Shown here: positions 7,888 to 18,171 of the stretch, one piece after another
Numbering within the stretch: the stretch's first letter is position 1
Layout: every line of letters begins with the position of its first letter
From: Geminocystis sp050753365
Lineage (GTDB): Bacteria; Cyanobacteriota; Cyanobacteriia; Cyanobacteriales; Cyanobacteriaceae
Assembly (NCBI RefSeq): GCF_050753365.1
Contig: NZ_JBLZFY010000036.1
Coordinates: 1-37,414 of the forward strand
Length of the DNA stretch: 37,414 nt
Direction: 5' to 3'
Translations under genes and position numbers: made by a program
Notes under the pieces: model-generated
What the model was told of the DNA's origin: nothing
What the model saw: only the letters and a program-made list of their open reading frames with translations
The model's database searches: none

Positions 7888-10722
7888 TTACTTGGCTTCC
7901 ATCCAATTATCTCCAGTGTGAATATCGACAATTAAAGGTACTTTTAAAGGGATAATATTTTCCATTGTCTCTTTAATTTTAGTCGTTAATTCGTCTATTT
8001 CTTCTAAAGGCAATTCAAAAACTAATTCATCATGTACTTGTAATAATAAATTGCCCTGATAATGGGCTAAAATTCCATCTAACTCTATCATCGCCAGTTT
8101 AATAATATCTGCACTTGAGCCTTGAATTGGTGCATTAGCGGCAGCTCTTAATAGTTGTGCGGTATAATTATTGAGTTTTAAATGGGATAATTCTACCTCC
8201 TTTATATCTTTTCCCCTTAAATTTTGCAAGGCTCGATCGTCAAAATTAAAATAACGTCTTCTACCTAAAATAGTAGTAACATAACCATTAACTAAAGCCT
8301 CTTTTTTCATGGTTTCTAAATAGTGGAAAACTTTAGGATATTTTTCTCGATAAATATTGATAAAATTTTGGGCTTCAGTGGTGGTTACTCCTGTTTCTCT
8401 TGCAAATTTTTGTGCACCCATGCCATAAATAACGCCAAAATTAATGGTTTTACCTAAGTTTCTTTCTTCGGAAGTAATGTCTTCTTTATCTAGTAATAAT
8501 TTAGCGGTGACGGCGTGAATATCTTGTTGATTTTGGTAAGCGGATATTAAGATTTCTTCTTCGCTTAAATGAGCTAAAATTCTCAACTCGATTTGAGAGT
8601 AATCAGCACTTAAAAATTTACAGTTTTTTTGAGGAATAAAACACTTTCTGATTTGTCGAGAAAATGCTGTGCGAATGGGGATATTTTGTAAGTTGGGATT
8701 AGAGGAAGAAAGCCTCCCCGTTGCCGTTACCATTTGATTATAATTAGTGTGGACTCTATTAGTTTTTGGATTAGCTAAAGTTGGTAAGGTATCCACATAA
8801 GTTGATTTTAATTTTGCTAAGGTTCTATGACTTAAAATATAATCGATAATAGGATGATCTCCTTTCAGTTTTTCTAAGACGGCTTGATTAGTAGAATAGC
8901 CTGTTTTTGTTTTGGTGGATTTGCGTTTATCTAAGCCTAATTCTTCAAATAATAACTCACTTAATTGTTTTGGGGAGGCAAGGTTAAAGTTACCTACTTC
9001 TTGATAGGCTTTTTCTTCAATAATCTGCAATTCTTGGTTAATTTCTTGAGATAATATACTTAAATAGTCTCGATCGATCATTACTCCTAAAGTTTCCATG
9101 TTTGCTAAAATAGGCTCTAACTTTAACTCAATATCAAAGACTGGTTTTAAGGAGGGTAAATCCTCTAGTTTTTCTTGTAAAATTTGAGTTAACTTAAAAG
9201 TTGCTAATACATCTAAGCCACAATATTCGGCGACTTTTTCGATAGCTAAATCTCCTATATTTTGCTTTTTGTCGAGGTTTAAATCTTCATAGTCTAAGGC
9301 GATAATATCCGATAAATATTTACGAGATAAATTGCTTAACTTGTGACTATCTTCGGGTTGTAAAACATAACTAGCTAACATGGTGTCAAAAATAACCCCT
9401 TGAATATTAATACCATGATGGGCTAAAATTAGTCGATCGAACTTCACATTATGGAAGGTTTTAGGGTATTGTTTATCTTCTAAAATAGGCTGTAAAATTG
9501 TCTTAATTTCCGAGAGAGTTAACTGTTGCCCTTGGGAATGTTTGACAGGAATATAAGCTACTTTTTCCCAAACGTTACCCCAACAACAACCAATACCAAT
9601 TAAGTTAGCTTCTTGAGTATCTAAACCATCGGTTTCTGTATCCCATGCCGTCAAAGAATGTTGTGTAATAATAGTGGCTAATTGTGTTAATTTGTCAAGG
9701 GTATCAACAATAAAAGTATCCCTAATTTGTGACGAATCTTGAGGAGGAGAAGGTTGACTAAATAAAGATAATTGACTATCTTCTGGGGTTAAATTTTCTT
9801 CAGCTACGGTTAAGAAATTTCCGCCTAATTTTTGTTGAATAGTATTAATTTGTTTGACGAAACTATTTAACTCTAAGTGTTGCAGTAAGGGAATAATTTG
9901 TTGATTATCAAAACCTCTTAATTGACAACTATCTAAGGATAAGTTTAATTTAATGTCAGTAATAATTTGAGCTAAAAACTGAGAATGATTAGCCTCTTTT
10001 TCTCCTTTGATTAACCTATTTTTTACTGCTGGTTTGATATTATCTAAATTGTTATAGATATTCGTTAAATTATCGTACTCACTTAATAAATTACTCGCTA
10101 TTTTTTCTCCTATGCCTAACACTCCCGGAATACTATCGGATTTGTCTCCGCATAAGGCTTTATAATCGACAATTTGCGAGGGTTTAACTTTCATCTTAGT
10201 AAACACCGCTTCATCATTATAAATTGCGTATTTACCTAAACTTTTTTCCATGTATAAAACTGTTATTTCTTTCTCATTATTCACCAGTTGAAATAAGTCT
10301 CGATCGCCTGTTAAAATTTTTACTTGGTATTCTTGGGCAACTGCTAAAGTTGTTAATGTGCCAATCACGTCATCAGCTTCATAACCAGACGCTGTCACCA
10401 TAGTAATATTTAACGCCCTGAGTAATTCCTGCAAATTATTCAAATCCTGAATAAAATCTGAAGGGGGGATGGCTCGATCGGCTTTATAATTAGCATCAGC
10501 ATTATGGCGAAAAGTGGCTTCTCTCAAGTCGAAGGCAACTGCTAAACTATGAGGTTGATATTCGCTGATAATTTGTAAGAGAGTATTGAGAAAACCAAAA
10601 CAAACGCTAGTAGGAATCCCCGTTGAAGTTTTTAAAGCACCTTTTTTTGTGTTGGCTAAGGCATAATAACAACGATAAGCTAAAGAGTGTCCATCGATGA
10701 TCAGAAATAAAGGTTTTGTCAT
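7888..10722 (-). CDS. polA: DNA polymerase I
   Basis: PolA fills gaps during Okazaki-fragment maturation and excision repair. All three domains are present in 944 residues. The 5'-3' exonuclease (about 1-290) shows IDGHSLAYRCYYAL, GYEADDVIGTL, TGDRDLFQL and GDKSDSIPGVLGIGEK. The 3'-5' proofreading domain (about 345-530) has the metal-binding set intact: DTETDGLD, HNVKFDRL and YCGLD. The polymerase domain has motif A DYSQIELRILAHL, motif B RNLGKTINFGVIYGMG and motif C QVHDELVFE. Full proofreading residues are worth noting because some bacterial PolA enzymes have lost them. The gene is monocistronic here, with a repeat-rich region upstream. Confidence 0.98.
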   Translation of the reverse strand: MTKPLFLIIDGHSLAYRCYYALANTKKGALKTSTGIPTSVCFGFLNTLLQIISEYQPHSLAVAFDLREATFRHNADANYKADRAIPPSDFIQDLNNLQELLRALNITMVTASGYEADDVIGTLTTLAVAQEYQVKILTGDRDLFQLVNNEKEITVLYMEKSLGKYAIYNDEAVFTKMKVKPSQIVDYKALCGDKSDSIPGVLGIGEKIASNLLSEYDNLTNIYNNLDNIKPAVKNRLIKGEKEANHSQFLAQIITDIKLNLSLDSCQLRGFDNQQIIPLLQHLELNSFVKQINTIQQKLGGNFLTVAEENLTPEDSQLSLFSQPSPPQDSSQIRDTFIVDTLDKLTQLATIITQHSLTAWDTETDGLDTQEANLIGIGCCWGNVWEKVAYIPVKHSQGQQLTLSEIKTILQPILEDKQYPKTFHNVKFDRLILAHHGINIQGVIFDTMLASYVLQPEDSHKLSNLSRKYLSDIIALDYEDLNLDKKQNIGDLAIEKVAEYCGLDVLATFKLTQILQEKLEDLPSLKPVFDIELKLEPILANMETLGVMIDRDYLSILSQEINQELQIIEEKAYQEVGNFNLASPKQLSELLFEELGLDKRKSTKTKTGYSTNQAVLEKLKGDHPIIDYILSHRTLAKLKSTYVDTLPTLANPKTNRVHTNYNQMVTATGRLSSSNPNLQNIPIRTAFSRQIRKCFIPQKNCKFLSADYSQIELRILAHLSEEEILISAYQNQQDIHAVTAKLLLDKEDITSEERNLGKTINFGVIYGMGAQKFARETGVTTTEAQNFINIYREKYPKVFHYLETMKKEALVNGYVTTILGRRRYFNFDDRALQNLRGKDIKEVELSHLKLNNYTAQLLRAAANAPIQGSSADIIKLAMIELDGILAHYQGNLLLQVHDELVFELPLEEIDELTTKIKETMENIIPLKVPLIVDIHTGDNWMEAK

Positions 10723-10894
10723 TTAATTCGTCTTTGTTAAAGTAATAAGAAATTGAGAATTAAGAATTAAGAATGAGAAATAAGGAATGACGAATGAGGA
10801 ATTAAAAATGTAGGGGTTTAATATATTAAACCCAACCCCATCAGAAAACTATAATTATTTCCTCCCCCTCCCCCTCTTCCCCTTCTCTCTTCTT

Positions 10895-11025
10895 CACTAT
10901 TCCCTATTCACTATTCCCTATTCCCTATTCCCTATTCCCTATTCCCTATTCACTATTCCCTATTCACTATTCCCTATTCCCTATTCCCTATTCATTATTC
11001 ATTATTCATTATTCATTATTCATTG
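10895..11025 (+). repeat. Heptamer tandem repeat tract (STRR-like)
   Basis: About a dozen units of CTATTCC/CTATTCA are followed by five units of ATTCATT in a 7-base period. It occupies the gap between polA and the divergent kinase gene (10723-11123), otherwise only AT-rich DNA with pyrimidine runs and a small ACCTGATGGCTACCTGA repeat near 11096. Such heptamer tracts are known from filamentous cyanobacteria as short tandemly repeated repetitive sequences. Copy number is likely to vary between strains. Confidence 0.8.
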
Positions 11026-11123
11026 TTAATAAATGTAGATTAAATGCCTCTTGTCTTAATCCCTGTCTTATAATAAAAATAAAATCTCAAACCTGCTACC
11101 TGATGGCTACCTGATTATTCATT

Positions 11124-14100
11124 ATGATTACTTTATCGGATTATGACATTATTGAGCAAATTTACGAGAATATAAACTCGAAGGTTTATCGTGGGATTTG
11201 TTTGTCTAATCATCAAAAGATAATTTTAAAAGTCTTAAAGAAAAATTATCCCTCCTCTGATTCATTAATTCGCTATAAACAAGAATATGAGTTAACAAAA
11301 TCCCTCAATTTAGATGGCATCATTAAGGCTTATGCTTTACAAGAATACGATGATAGATTGATGATGATTTTAGAAGATTTTGGGGGAGAATCTTTAAGTA
11401 TTTTACAAAATCATTCCGTTTTTTCTTGTCTTGAATCTCTCAAAATTGCCATTAAAATTGTTAATGCCTTAGCACAACTTCACACCGCTAATATTATTCA
11501 TAAAGATATTAATTCTCAGAATATTGTTTTTAACTACAAAACCGAAAAATTAAAAATAATTGACTTAGGAATTGCTACTCGTTTAACTAAAGAAAATCCT
11601 CTTTTAAAAGAGCCTCATATTTTAGAGGGTACTTTAGCATATATGTCCCCCGAACAAACGGGAAGGCTTAATCTTAGCCTAGATTATCGCACGGATTTTT
11701 ATTCTTTAGGGGTTACTTTATACGAATTATTTACGGGAAAATTACCTTTTGAAACAGAAGATTCTTTAGAATTAATTTATTGTCATTTAGCTAAAAATCC
11801 CCCTTCTCCTTCTCAAATTAATCCTTTAATTCCTCAGCCTATTTCTGATATTATCATGAAATTAATGGCTAAAAATCCCGACGATCGTTATCAAAGTATA
11901 TGGGCATTAAAAGCTGATTTAGAATCTTGTTTAAAACAGTTTATTTTAACTCATAAAATTGATTATTTTCCTATTGCTAGTCAAGATATTTCTGATAAGT
12001 TTAATATTTCCGAAAAATTATACGGTAGAGATGCAGAAATTAAGTTACTTTTAGATAATTTTAATTATATATTAGAGCAGGAAATAAAAGATATTGATAA
12101 AGGGGGGGAAAAGGGAAGAGGGAATAGGGAAGATGATTTTTTAAAACAGTCAAATAATGAGCTTGTTAAGGGTATTATTGATGATAGTGAGGATGATAAT
12201 AAGTTATCGATCGAACCCACCTCACAATATAGTAAAATTATTTTTATTAAGGGTTATTCTGGTACAGGAAAATCGGTATTAGTTCAAGAAATTTATCAAT
12301 CTGTTACCGAAAAAAAAGGTTATTTAATTACTGGTAAATTTGAGCAATTTCAACAAAATATTCCCTATGGTGCGATCGCCTCTGCTTTAAGACAATTATT
12401 AAAGCAATTTTTAACCGAAAAAAAAGACTATTTGGAACAGTTAAGGGGTAAAATATTAGAAGCATTGGGAACAAATGGACAAGTTATTATTGATGTTATT
12501 CCCGAATTAGAATTAATAATTGGTAAACAATTACCCGCAGTAGAAGTTGGGATAAAAGAATCAGAAAATCGTTTTAAATTACTATTTCAAAAATTCATTA
12601 ACTGTTGTTGCTCAAAAGAACATCCTTTGGTATTATTTTTAGATGATTTACAATGGGCAGATGTAGCCACTTTTGAGTTAATTAAACTATTAGTTAATAA
12701 TCGAGGGCTTAAATATTTTTTCCTCATTGGTGCATATCGAAATCAAGAAATTAAAGACAATCATCCCCTCAATCAATTATTTAATTATTTTCAAGATAAT
12801 CAGCAAGTATTTAATCAGATTAGTTTAGGTAACTTAACCTTAGAAAATGTTTATGATTTGATGTCAGATACCCTAAAACGCCCAGTTATTGAGATTAAAG
12901 ATTTAGCCCAATTAGTTTATGAGAAAACATTAGGGAATCCTTTTTTTGTTAAACAATTTTTAGTCAATCTATATCAAAAGAAACTTATTTACTTTAATTA
13001 TAAAAAACGTCAATGGCAATGGAAAATTCAGAAAATTATTAACCAAAATATCACCGATAATGTGGTAGCATTAATGATTAATGAAATAAATTTATTACCT
13101 TGTTCTACCCAATGCAATTTAAAATATTCTGCTTGTTTAGGTACTAATTTTACTCTCTCTAGTTTAAGTCTAATTAAAGATACATTACCTACTCATATTT
13201 TCCCTGATTTAATTACCGCTATTAATGCTGGTTTAATTCTCCCTTTGACGGCTTTAGATGAAAATTTAGTCATTGAAAAGTATCAATTTAAACATGATCG
13301 CATTCAACAAGCATTTTATAGCCTAATGTCAGAAGAAGAAAAAGCAAAAATTCATCTCAAAATAGGTTTATTACTATTAGAAAATACCAGAGAAAATGAA
13401 TTAGAAAATAAGATATTTGATATTTTAGAACATTTGAATAAAGCTAGAGAATTAATCACCGATGGCAACCGACAAGAAAGATTAGCCTACTTAAATTTAA
13501 TGGGGGGAATAAAAGCTAAAAATAACATCGCCTATAGTGTAGCAAAAATTTATTTGATCATCGCCATGGAATTATTAAGGGATAATTGTTGGCAAAATCA
13601 ATACGATTTAACCTTAAATCTTTATGCCACTATGGTAGAGGTTGCCTACTTAAACGGCGATATGGAGGAGATGAGACAAAAAGCCGATAGTGTCTTAATT
13701 AACGCCACTTCCATTTTAGATAAGGTGAGAGTCTATAAAATTTTGATAGCGGTAGAGACTTCCCAGAGTAATTTATTATCCGCCATCGACATTGGCAGAC
13801 AAGCCTTACAAGAGTTAGGGGTTGATTTACCAACTACCTTTAATCAATGTATTTTTACCAAACTAGAAACATCGCTAACAGGAAAAAATATCGAGGATTT
13901 AATTAACTTACCGCCGATGGAGAATAAAAAAGCTAAGGCGATAATGGAGATATTTTGGCGTTTATATTCCCCTATTTTTCAAGGAATGCCTGAATTATTG
14001 CCATTTTTGGGGGGAATGATGGTTAGTCTTTCTTTAGAGTATGGTAATAGCGCTGTTTCAGGGGTTGGTTATGCCATTTATGGCATGGTGTTATGTACTT

Positions 14101-16775
14101 TTTTTGGGGAGGTAGAAAAGGGTTATAGTTTCGGTGAGTTAGCTTTAGAGTTGACAGAAAATTATCCAGAATATCAGTATAAGGGGTTGATTGGGCAAAT
14201 TTTCGCTACTTGTATTCAACCTCGCAAAGAAGCCATGAGGGCAACTTTTCCTCTTTATCAAAAAACGATTAAAATTTGTTTAGACGCAGGAGACTTTTTA
14301 ACTTGGGGTTACACTATCCTCGCCTATGGTTTTACTCTCTTTTTTGGAGGTGTTGAGTTAGATTATTTACAAGGGGAGATAAATAACCATTACAGTCTTT
14401 TAATGGAATTAAAGCAAGATTCTGCTAAGGTTTATATTGATATATTGCAGGAAACAATTATAAATTTACAAGAGAAAAAACTACAACCTCATTATTTAAG
14501 GGGGAATTTCTACGATGAAATGAAAATGTTTCCCTACCATCGTCAACAACAGGAATTAACGGCATTAGCTCAAGCCTATACTTATAAAATTATCTTAGCT
14601 TACTCTTTTCATAATTATAATTCAGCTTTAGATTACCTTACAGAAGGGGAGTCTTATTTAGAAGGGGTGTCTTCCCTTATCTTTTTTCCCGTTTATCATT
14701 TTTATTCCGCTTTAACTTATTTAGCTTTATATCCTTCCTTGACAGAAAAAACATCGACATCAAGGGAAACATCATTTTCACTTATCATCAGAGGAGAAGT
14801 TATCACCCAAGAAAAGATATGGGAAAAAATTATTTATCATCAAAGTATCGTAGCGCAATGGGCAAAAACTGCTCCGATGAATCATCAACATAAATACGAT
14901 TTAATTGAGGCGGAAAAAGAAAGAGTTTTAGGGAATAAAGGCAAGGCGATAGAATTTTATGAGTCAGCGATAGAAGTTGCTAAAAAAAATCAATATTTCA
15001 AAGAATTAGCCCTTATTAAAGAATTATACGCCCAATTTTATCTTCAGTGGGGCAAAGAAAAACTAGGACATTTTTATCTTAAAGAATCCCACTATGATTA
15101 TAGTCTTTGGGGGGCAAAAGCAAAGGTACAAGATTTAGAAGAAAAATATCCACAATTATTTAAGGTGGTATCTAAGGGAGTTTCTTCTATACCAACGATT
15201 ATTTCTCACACCGATAGAAATATCAATGCCACAGCAATTTTTGACTTAAAAACCGTGATGAAAGCCTCTCAAGCGATAACGAAGGAAATTATTTTAGAAA
15301 ATCTCCTACAAACTCTCATGAAAATTTTACTAGAAAACGCAGGAGGTACTAAGGGTTGTTTATTATTGCATCAACCTACGGCAAAAGGTGACATCGGTGA
15401 TTTTGTGGTTTCTGTTTATGGTGATAACGACACGGTAACTATTTCTCAAGAAAAACCTATAGAGGAAATTTTACCAGAGTCAATTGTTTATTATACGGCG
15501 CGTACTAAAGAAACTATTTTATTCGATCGAGGTGATAAAACAACCCATGCTCATTTTTACAATAATTTCACTCAAGATAACTATATCAAAACCTATCAAC
15601 CCCTTTCTCTCCTTTGTTATCCATTAATCAATCAAGATAAATTAGTGGGGGTGGTTTATTTAGAGAATAATTTAATCAGTGGTGCGTTTACTGTGGATAG
15701 AATTGAATTATTAACCCTACTTTCCCAACAGGCAGTGATTGCCATTCGCAATGCTCAATTATACAGCCAAGTTAAGGAAAAAGAAGAACAATTACAACAA
15801 TTTTTAGAAGCGATACCCGTAGGGGTAGCCATTTTAGACGCAAAAGGAAGCCCATATTATGCTAATCAACAAGGTAAAATCCTTTTAGGTAAAGGAGTTG
15901 TTCCAAATGTAACTTCAGATAATATTTCGGAAGTCTATCAAAATTATATCGCAGGTACGAATAATATCTATCCTAATGATCAATTACCCATTATTAAAGC
16001 CTTAAAAGGGCAAATATCCACCTGCGAAGACATCGAAATTCATCAACTCGATCGAGTAATTCCTGTTGAAGCATGGGGAACACCTATTTATGATAGTTTT
16101 GGTAACGTACAATATGCCATGGCAGCGTTTCAAGATATTACTCAAAGAAAAGAAGCGGAAAAATTCTTATCCGAATATAATCGCATTTTAGAACAACAGG
16201 TAAACGATCGAACCTTAGAGTTACAAAAACTTAACCAAGAGTTATCGAAATTAGCCAATTTAGATGGTTTAACCCAGATAGCGAATCGTCGTCGTTTTGA
16301 TAATTATTTAGCCATTGAATGGCAAAGACACTTAAGAGAGAAACAAAGTTTAGCCTTAATTCTCATGGATATTGATTATTTTAAGCTCTATAATGACTAC
16401 TATCAGCATCAAAAAGGGGATGAGTGTTTAATTACCGTTGCCCAAAATATAGATAAAATACCGAAACGTAGTAGTGATTTAGTGGCTAGATATGGGGGAG
16501 AGGAATTTGTGGTTGTTTTACCGAATACAGATGCCGAAGGTGCATTAATTATTGCTGAAGAGATGCGTCTGGCTATCTTGAATTTACAAATACCCCATGT
16601 TCGATCGAACGTATGTCCTTATGTAACTTTAAGTTTAGGGATTAGCACTATGACACCTGATTTTGATCTTACCCCTTGTCAATTAATTAATCAATGCGAT
16701 CGAGCCTTATATTTATCGAAACAGAGAGGGAGAAATCAAGTTACTATATTTAACCTAACCAACGGCGTAGGCTAA
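11124..16775 (+). CDS. Giant Ser/Thr kinase - AAA ATPase - GAF - PAS - GGDEF signalling protein
   Basis: The protein has 1883 residues. Residues 1-270 are a Hanks-type kinase: K36 in ILKVLKK, catalytic HKD at 126-128 (HRD in most kinases), DLG at 147-149 for DFG and SPEQTGR in the activation loop. Residues 298-650 are a STAND-like ATPase with P-loop GYSGTGKS at 377-384 and Walker B LVLFLDDLQW. About 750-1350 is helical, TPR-like. A GAF domain spans about 1385-1550, a PAS domain about 1560-1690, and a diguanylate cyclase domain follows about 1710. The cyclase GGEEF site starts at 1791 and an inhibitory RSSD site lies five residues before it, so both c-di-GMP synthesis and product inhibition look functional. 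Most cyanobacterial relatives end in a histidine kinase. The 3' end overlaps the convergent reductase gene by 26 bases. Confidence 0.93.
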   Translation: MITLSDYDIIEQIYENINSKVYRGICLSNHQKIILKVLKKNYPSSDSLIRYKQEYELTKSLNLDGIIKAYALQEYDDRLMMILEDFGGESLSILQNHSVFSCLESLKIAIKIVNALAQLHTANIIHKDINSQNIVFNYKTEKLKIIDLGIATRLTKENPLLKEPHILEGTLAYMSPEQTGRLNLSLDYRTDFYSLGVTLYELFTGKLPFETEDSLELIYCHLAKNPPSPSQINPLIPQPISDIIMKLMAKNPDDRYQSIWALKADLESCLKQFILTHKIDYFPIASQDISDKFNISEKLYGRDAEIKLLLDNFNYILEQEIKDIDKGGEKGRGNREDDFLKQSNNELVKGIIDDSEDDNKLSIEPTSQYSKIIFIKGYSGTGKSVLVQEIYQSVTEKKGYLITGKFEQFQQNIPYGAIASALRQLLKQFLTEKKDYLEQLRGKILEALGTNGQVIIDVIPELELIIGKQLPAVEVGIKESENRFKLLFQKFINCCCSKEHPLVLFLDDLQWADVATFELIKLLVNNRGLKYFFLIGAYRNQEIKDNHPLNQLFNYFQDNQQVFNQISLGNLTLENVYDLMSDTLKRPVIEIKDLAQLVYEKTLGNPFFVKQFLVNLYQKKLIYFNYKKRQWQWKIQKIINQNITDNVVALMINEINLLPCSTQCNLKYSACLGTNFTLSSLSLIKDTLPTHIFPDLITAINAGLILPLTALDENLVIEKYQFKHDRIQQAFYSLMSEEEKAKIHLKIGLLLLENTRENELENKIFDILEHLNKARELITDGNRQERLAYLNLMGGIKAKNNIAYSVAKIYLIIAMELLRDNCWQNQYDLTLNLYATMVEVAYLNGDMEEMRQKADSVLINATSILDKVRVYKILIAVETSQSNLLSAIDIGRQALQELGVDLPTTFNQCIFTKLETSLTGKNIEDLINLPPMENKKAKAIMEIFWRLYSPIFQGMPELLPFLGGMMVSLSLEYGNSAVSGVGYAIYGMVLCTFFGEVEKGYSFGELALELTENYPEYQYKGLIGQIFATCIQPRKEAMRATFPLYQKTIKICLDAGDFLTWGYTILAYGFTLFFGGVELDYLQGEINNHYSLLMELKQDSAKVYIDILQETIINLQEKKLQPHYLRGNFYDEMKMFPYHRQQQELTALAQAYTYKIILAYSFHNYNSALDYLTEGESYLEGVSSLIFFPVYHFYSALTYLALYPSLTEKTSTSRETSFSLIIRGEVITQEKIWEKIIYHQSIVAQWAKTAPMNHQHKYDLIEAEKERVLGNKGKAIEFYESAIEVAKKNQYFKELALIKELYAQFYLQWGKEKLGHFYLKESHYDYSLWGAKAKVQDLEEKYPQLFKVVSKGVSSIPTIISHTDRNINATAIFDLKTVMKASQAITKEIILENLLQTLMKILLENAGGTKGCLLLHQPTAKGDIGDFVVSVYGDNDTVTISQEKPIEEILPESIVYYTARTKETILFDRGDKTTHAHFYNNFTQDNYIKTYQPLSLLCYPLINQDKLVGVVYLENNLISGAFTVDRIELLTLLSQQAVIAIRNAQLYSQVKEKEEQLQQFLEAIPVGVAILDAKGSPYYANQQGKILLGKGVVPNVTSDNISEVYQNYIAGTNNIYPNDQLPIIKALKGQISTCEDIEIHQLDRVIPVEAWGTPIYDSFGNVQYAMAAFQDITQRKEAEKFLSEYNRILEQQVNDRTLELQKLNQELSKLANLDGLTQIANRRRFDNYLAIEWQRHLREKQSLALILMDIDYFKLYNDYYQHQKGDECLITVAQNIDKIPKRSSDLVARYGGEEFVVVLPNTDAEGALIIAEEMRLAILNLQIPHVRSNVCPYVTLSLGISTMTPDFDLTPCQLINQCDRALYLSKQRGRNQVTIFNLTNGVG
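12095..12140 (+). repeat. G7/polypurine tract inside the kinase gene
   Basis: The interdomain linker is coded by a purine run with seven consecutive G (12102-12108) followed by AAAAGGGAAGAGGGAATAGGG. Its reverse complement is similar to the pyrimidine-rich part of the intergenic region at 10868-10905. It encodes a low-complexity GGEKGRGN segment between the kinase and the ATPase. It appears to be an intergenic-type repeat that has entered the gene in frame. Confidence 0.55.
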
Positions 16776-18171
16776 AAAATGTGTTTAACAAGTTTTGTAA
16801 AGTCTGATTTTTAGCGTATTTTTGTTTAGTAAAAAGTAACCCTGTTTTGCTATTAATTTCGCTTAAAGTTGGGTAAATATGAATCCCTGTTAAACTACTT
16901 ACCTTAAGATTATTTGTCATGGCTAAAACTATTTCATGAATTAATTCTCCTGCGGATTCTCCCACAATAGTCGCTCCTAAAATATCCCCTTTTAAAGTAG
17001 TTATAATTTTGGCAAATCCTTTAATCTTTCCTTCCGTTTGATTTCGATCGACCCCTTTAATATCTTGTTTTAAAATAACTATATTATCACCATAAATATC
17101 TGTTGCTTGAGGTTCATTTAAGCCAACTCTAGCCAATTCTGGAGAAGTAAAAATACTATAGGGAATGACTCGATAATCAGCTTTTTTGCTAGGGAAAAAA
17201 AGAGCATTTTGCAGTACGATCGTGGCTTCATATCCTGCGACATGGGTGAATTGATAACCGCCGATAACATCACCGCAACCATAGATTTTTTTATTGGTAG
17301 TTTGCAGTTTTTGATTAACCTTAATTCCTTGTGGATTATAGTCAACATTTGCCTTTTCTAAATCAAGGGATTGAATATTAGGAGTACGTCCAATCGAGAC
17401 TAAAATTTCGTCAACAATCAACTTTTCTTCCCCTACGCTCACAACTTTTTTACCGTCTATCAATTCCACTTTTTCGGCTTTAGCAGACTTAATTATTCTT
17501 ATACCTTCCTCTTGAAACTGATTTTCAATGATTTGAGATGCTTCTGGGTCTTCTTTGGGCAAAAGTTGACTTCTACTCGCTATAATGGTGATTTCTGAAC
17601 CTAATCTCCTTAATGCTTGTCCTAACTCACAGGCGATCGCACCTCCTCCCATAATCACCATGGATTTTGGTAATTCCGTTAAAGAAAAAACCTGCTCATT
17701 GGTAATAAAACCCACTTCTTTTAACCCTTCAATATCAGGAATTTTAGGACTTGAACCCGTAGAAATGACAAAATTACGGGCTTGTAACTGTCTTTCCCCC
17801 ACCTCAAAGGTATTTTCATCAATAAACTTACCATCGCCAAAAATAACCTCAACTCCTAATCTCCTAAATCTATCAGGGGAATCATGGGGTTCGATCGAAC
17901 TGATTACACTATTAACATGATTGATGACTTGATCAAATTTTATCTCCACACCCTGACTATAAACACCAAACTGATGGCTATTTTGCACTTGATAAGCAAT
18001 TCTACTGGCGTGAATTAAAGACTTACTTGGTACACAACCATACCACAGGCAATCCCCACCTAAACGATGCTTTTCCACTAAGGCAACTTTGGCTTTTAAT
18101 TGTGCAGCCGCACTAGCGACAACCAAACCACCTGAACCGCCTCCGATAATAACTAAGTCATATTCTTTCAT
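16750..18171 (-). CDS. Mercuric-reductase/dihydrolipoamide-dehydrogenase-like FAD disulfide oxidoreductase
   Basis: This 473-residue flavoenzyme transfers electrons from a pyridine nucleotide through FAD to a redox-active disulfide. It has the FAD-binding loop IIGGGSGGLVVASAA at the N-terminus, the active-site CLWYGCVPSK (C41 and C46), the NAD(P)-binding VIMGGGAIACELGQ, the second FAD motif KIYGCGDVIGG and the C-terminal HIYPTLSEI with the catalytic His-Glu pair. It lacks the N-terminal metal-binding domain and C-terminal cysteine pair of classical MerA, so mercury reduction is not implied. I chose the ATG at 18171 because the FAD motif starts five residues later; a frame open to 18354 would add 61 non-homologous residues. 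Close to cyanobacterial Slr1849-type proteins. Confidence 0.9.
   Translation of the reverse strand: MKEYDLVIIGGGSGGLVVASAAAQLKAKVALVEKHRLGGDCLWYGCVPSKSLIHASRIAYQVQNSHQFGVYSQGVEIKFDQVINHVNSVISSIEPHDSPDRFRRLGVEVIFGDGKFIDENTFEVGERQLQARNFVISTGSSPKIPDIEGLKEVGFITNEQVFSLTELPKSMVIMGGGAIACELGQALRRLGSEITIIASRSQLLPKEDPEASQIIENQFQEEGIRIIKSAKAEKVELIDGKKVVSVGEEKLIVDEILVSIGRTPNIQSLDLEKANVDYNPQGIKVNQKLQTTNKKIYGCGDVIGGYQFTHVAGYEATIVLQNALFFPSKKADYRVIPYSIFTSPELARVGLNEPQATDIYGDNIVILKQDIKGVDRNQTEGKIKGFAKIITTLKGDILGATIVGESAGELIHEIVLAMTNNLKVSSLTGIHIYPTLSEINSKTGLLFTKQKYAKNQTLQNLLNTFFSLRRWLG

Noticed and set aside
16750..18171. True MerA mercuric reductase
   Set aside because: It lacks the N-terminal metal-binding domain and the C-terminal cysteine pair; a general disulfide oxidoreductase is the safer call.
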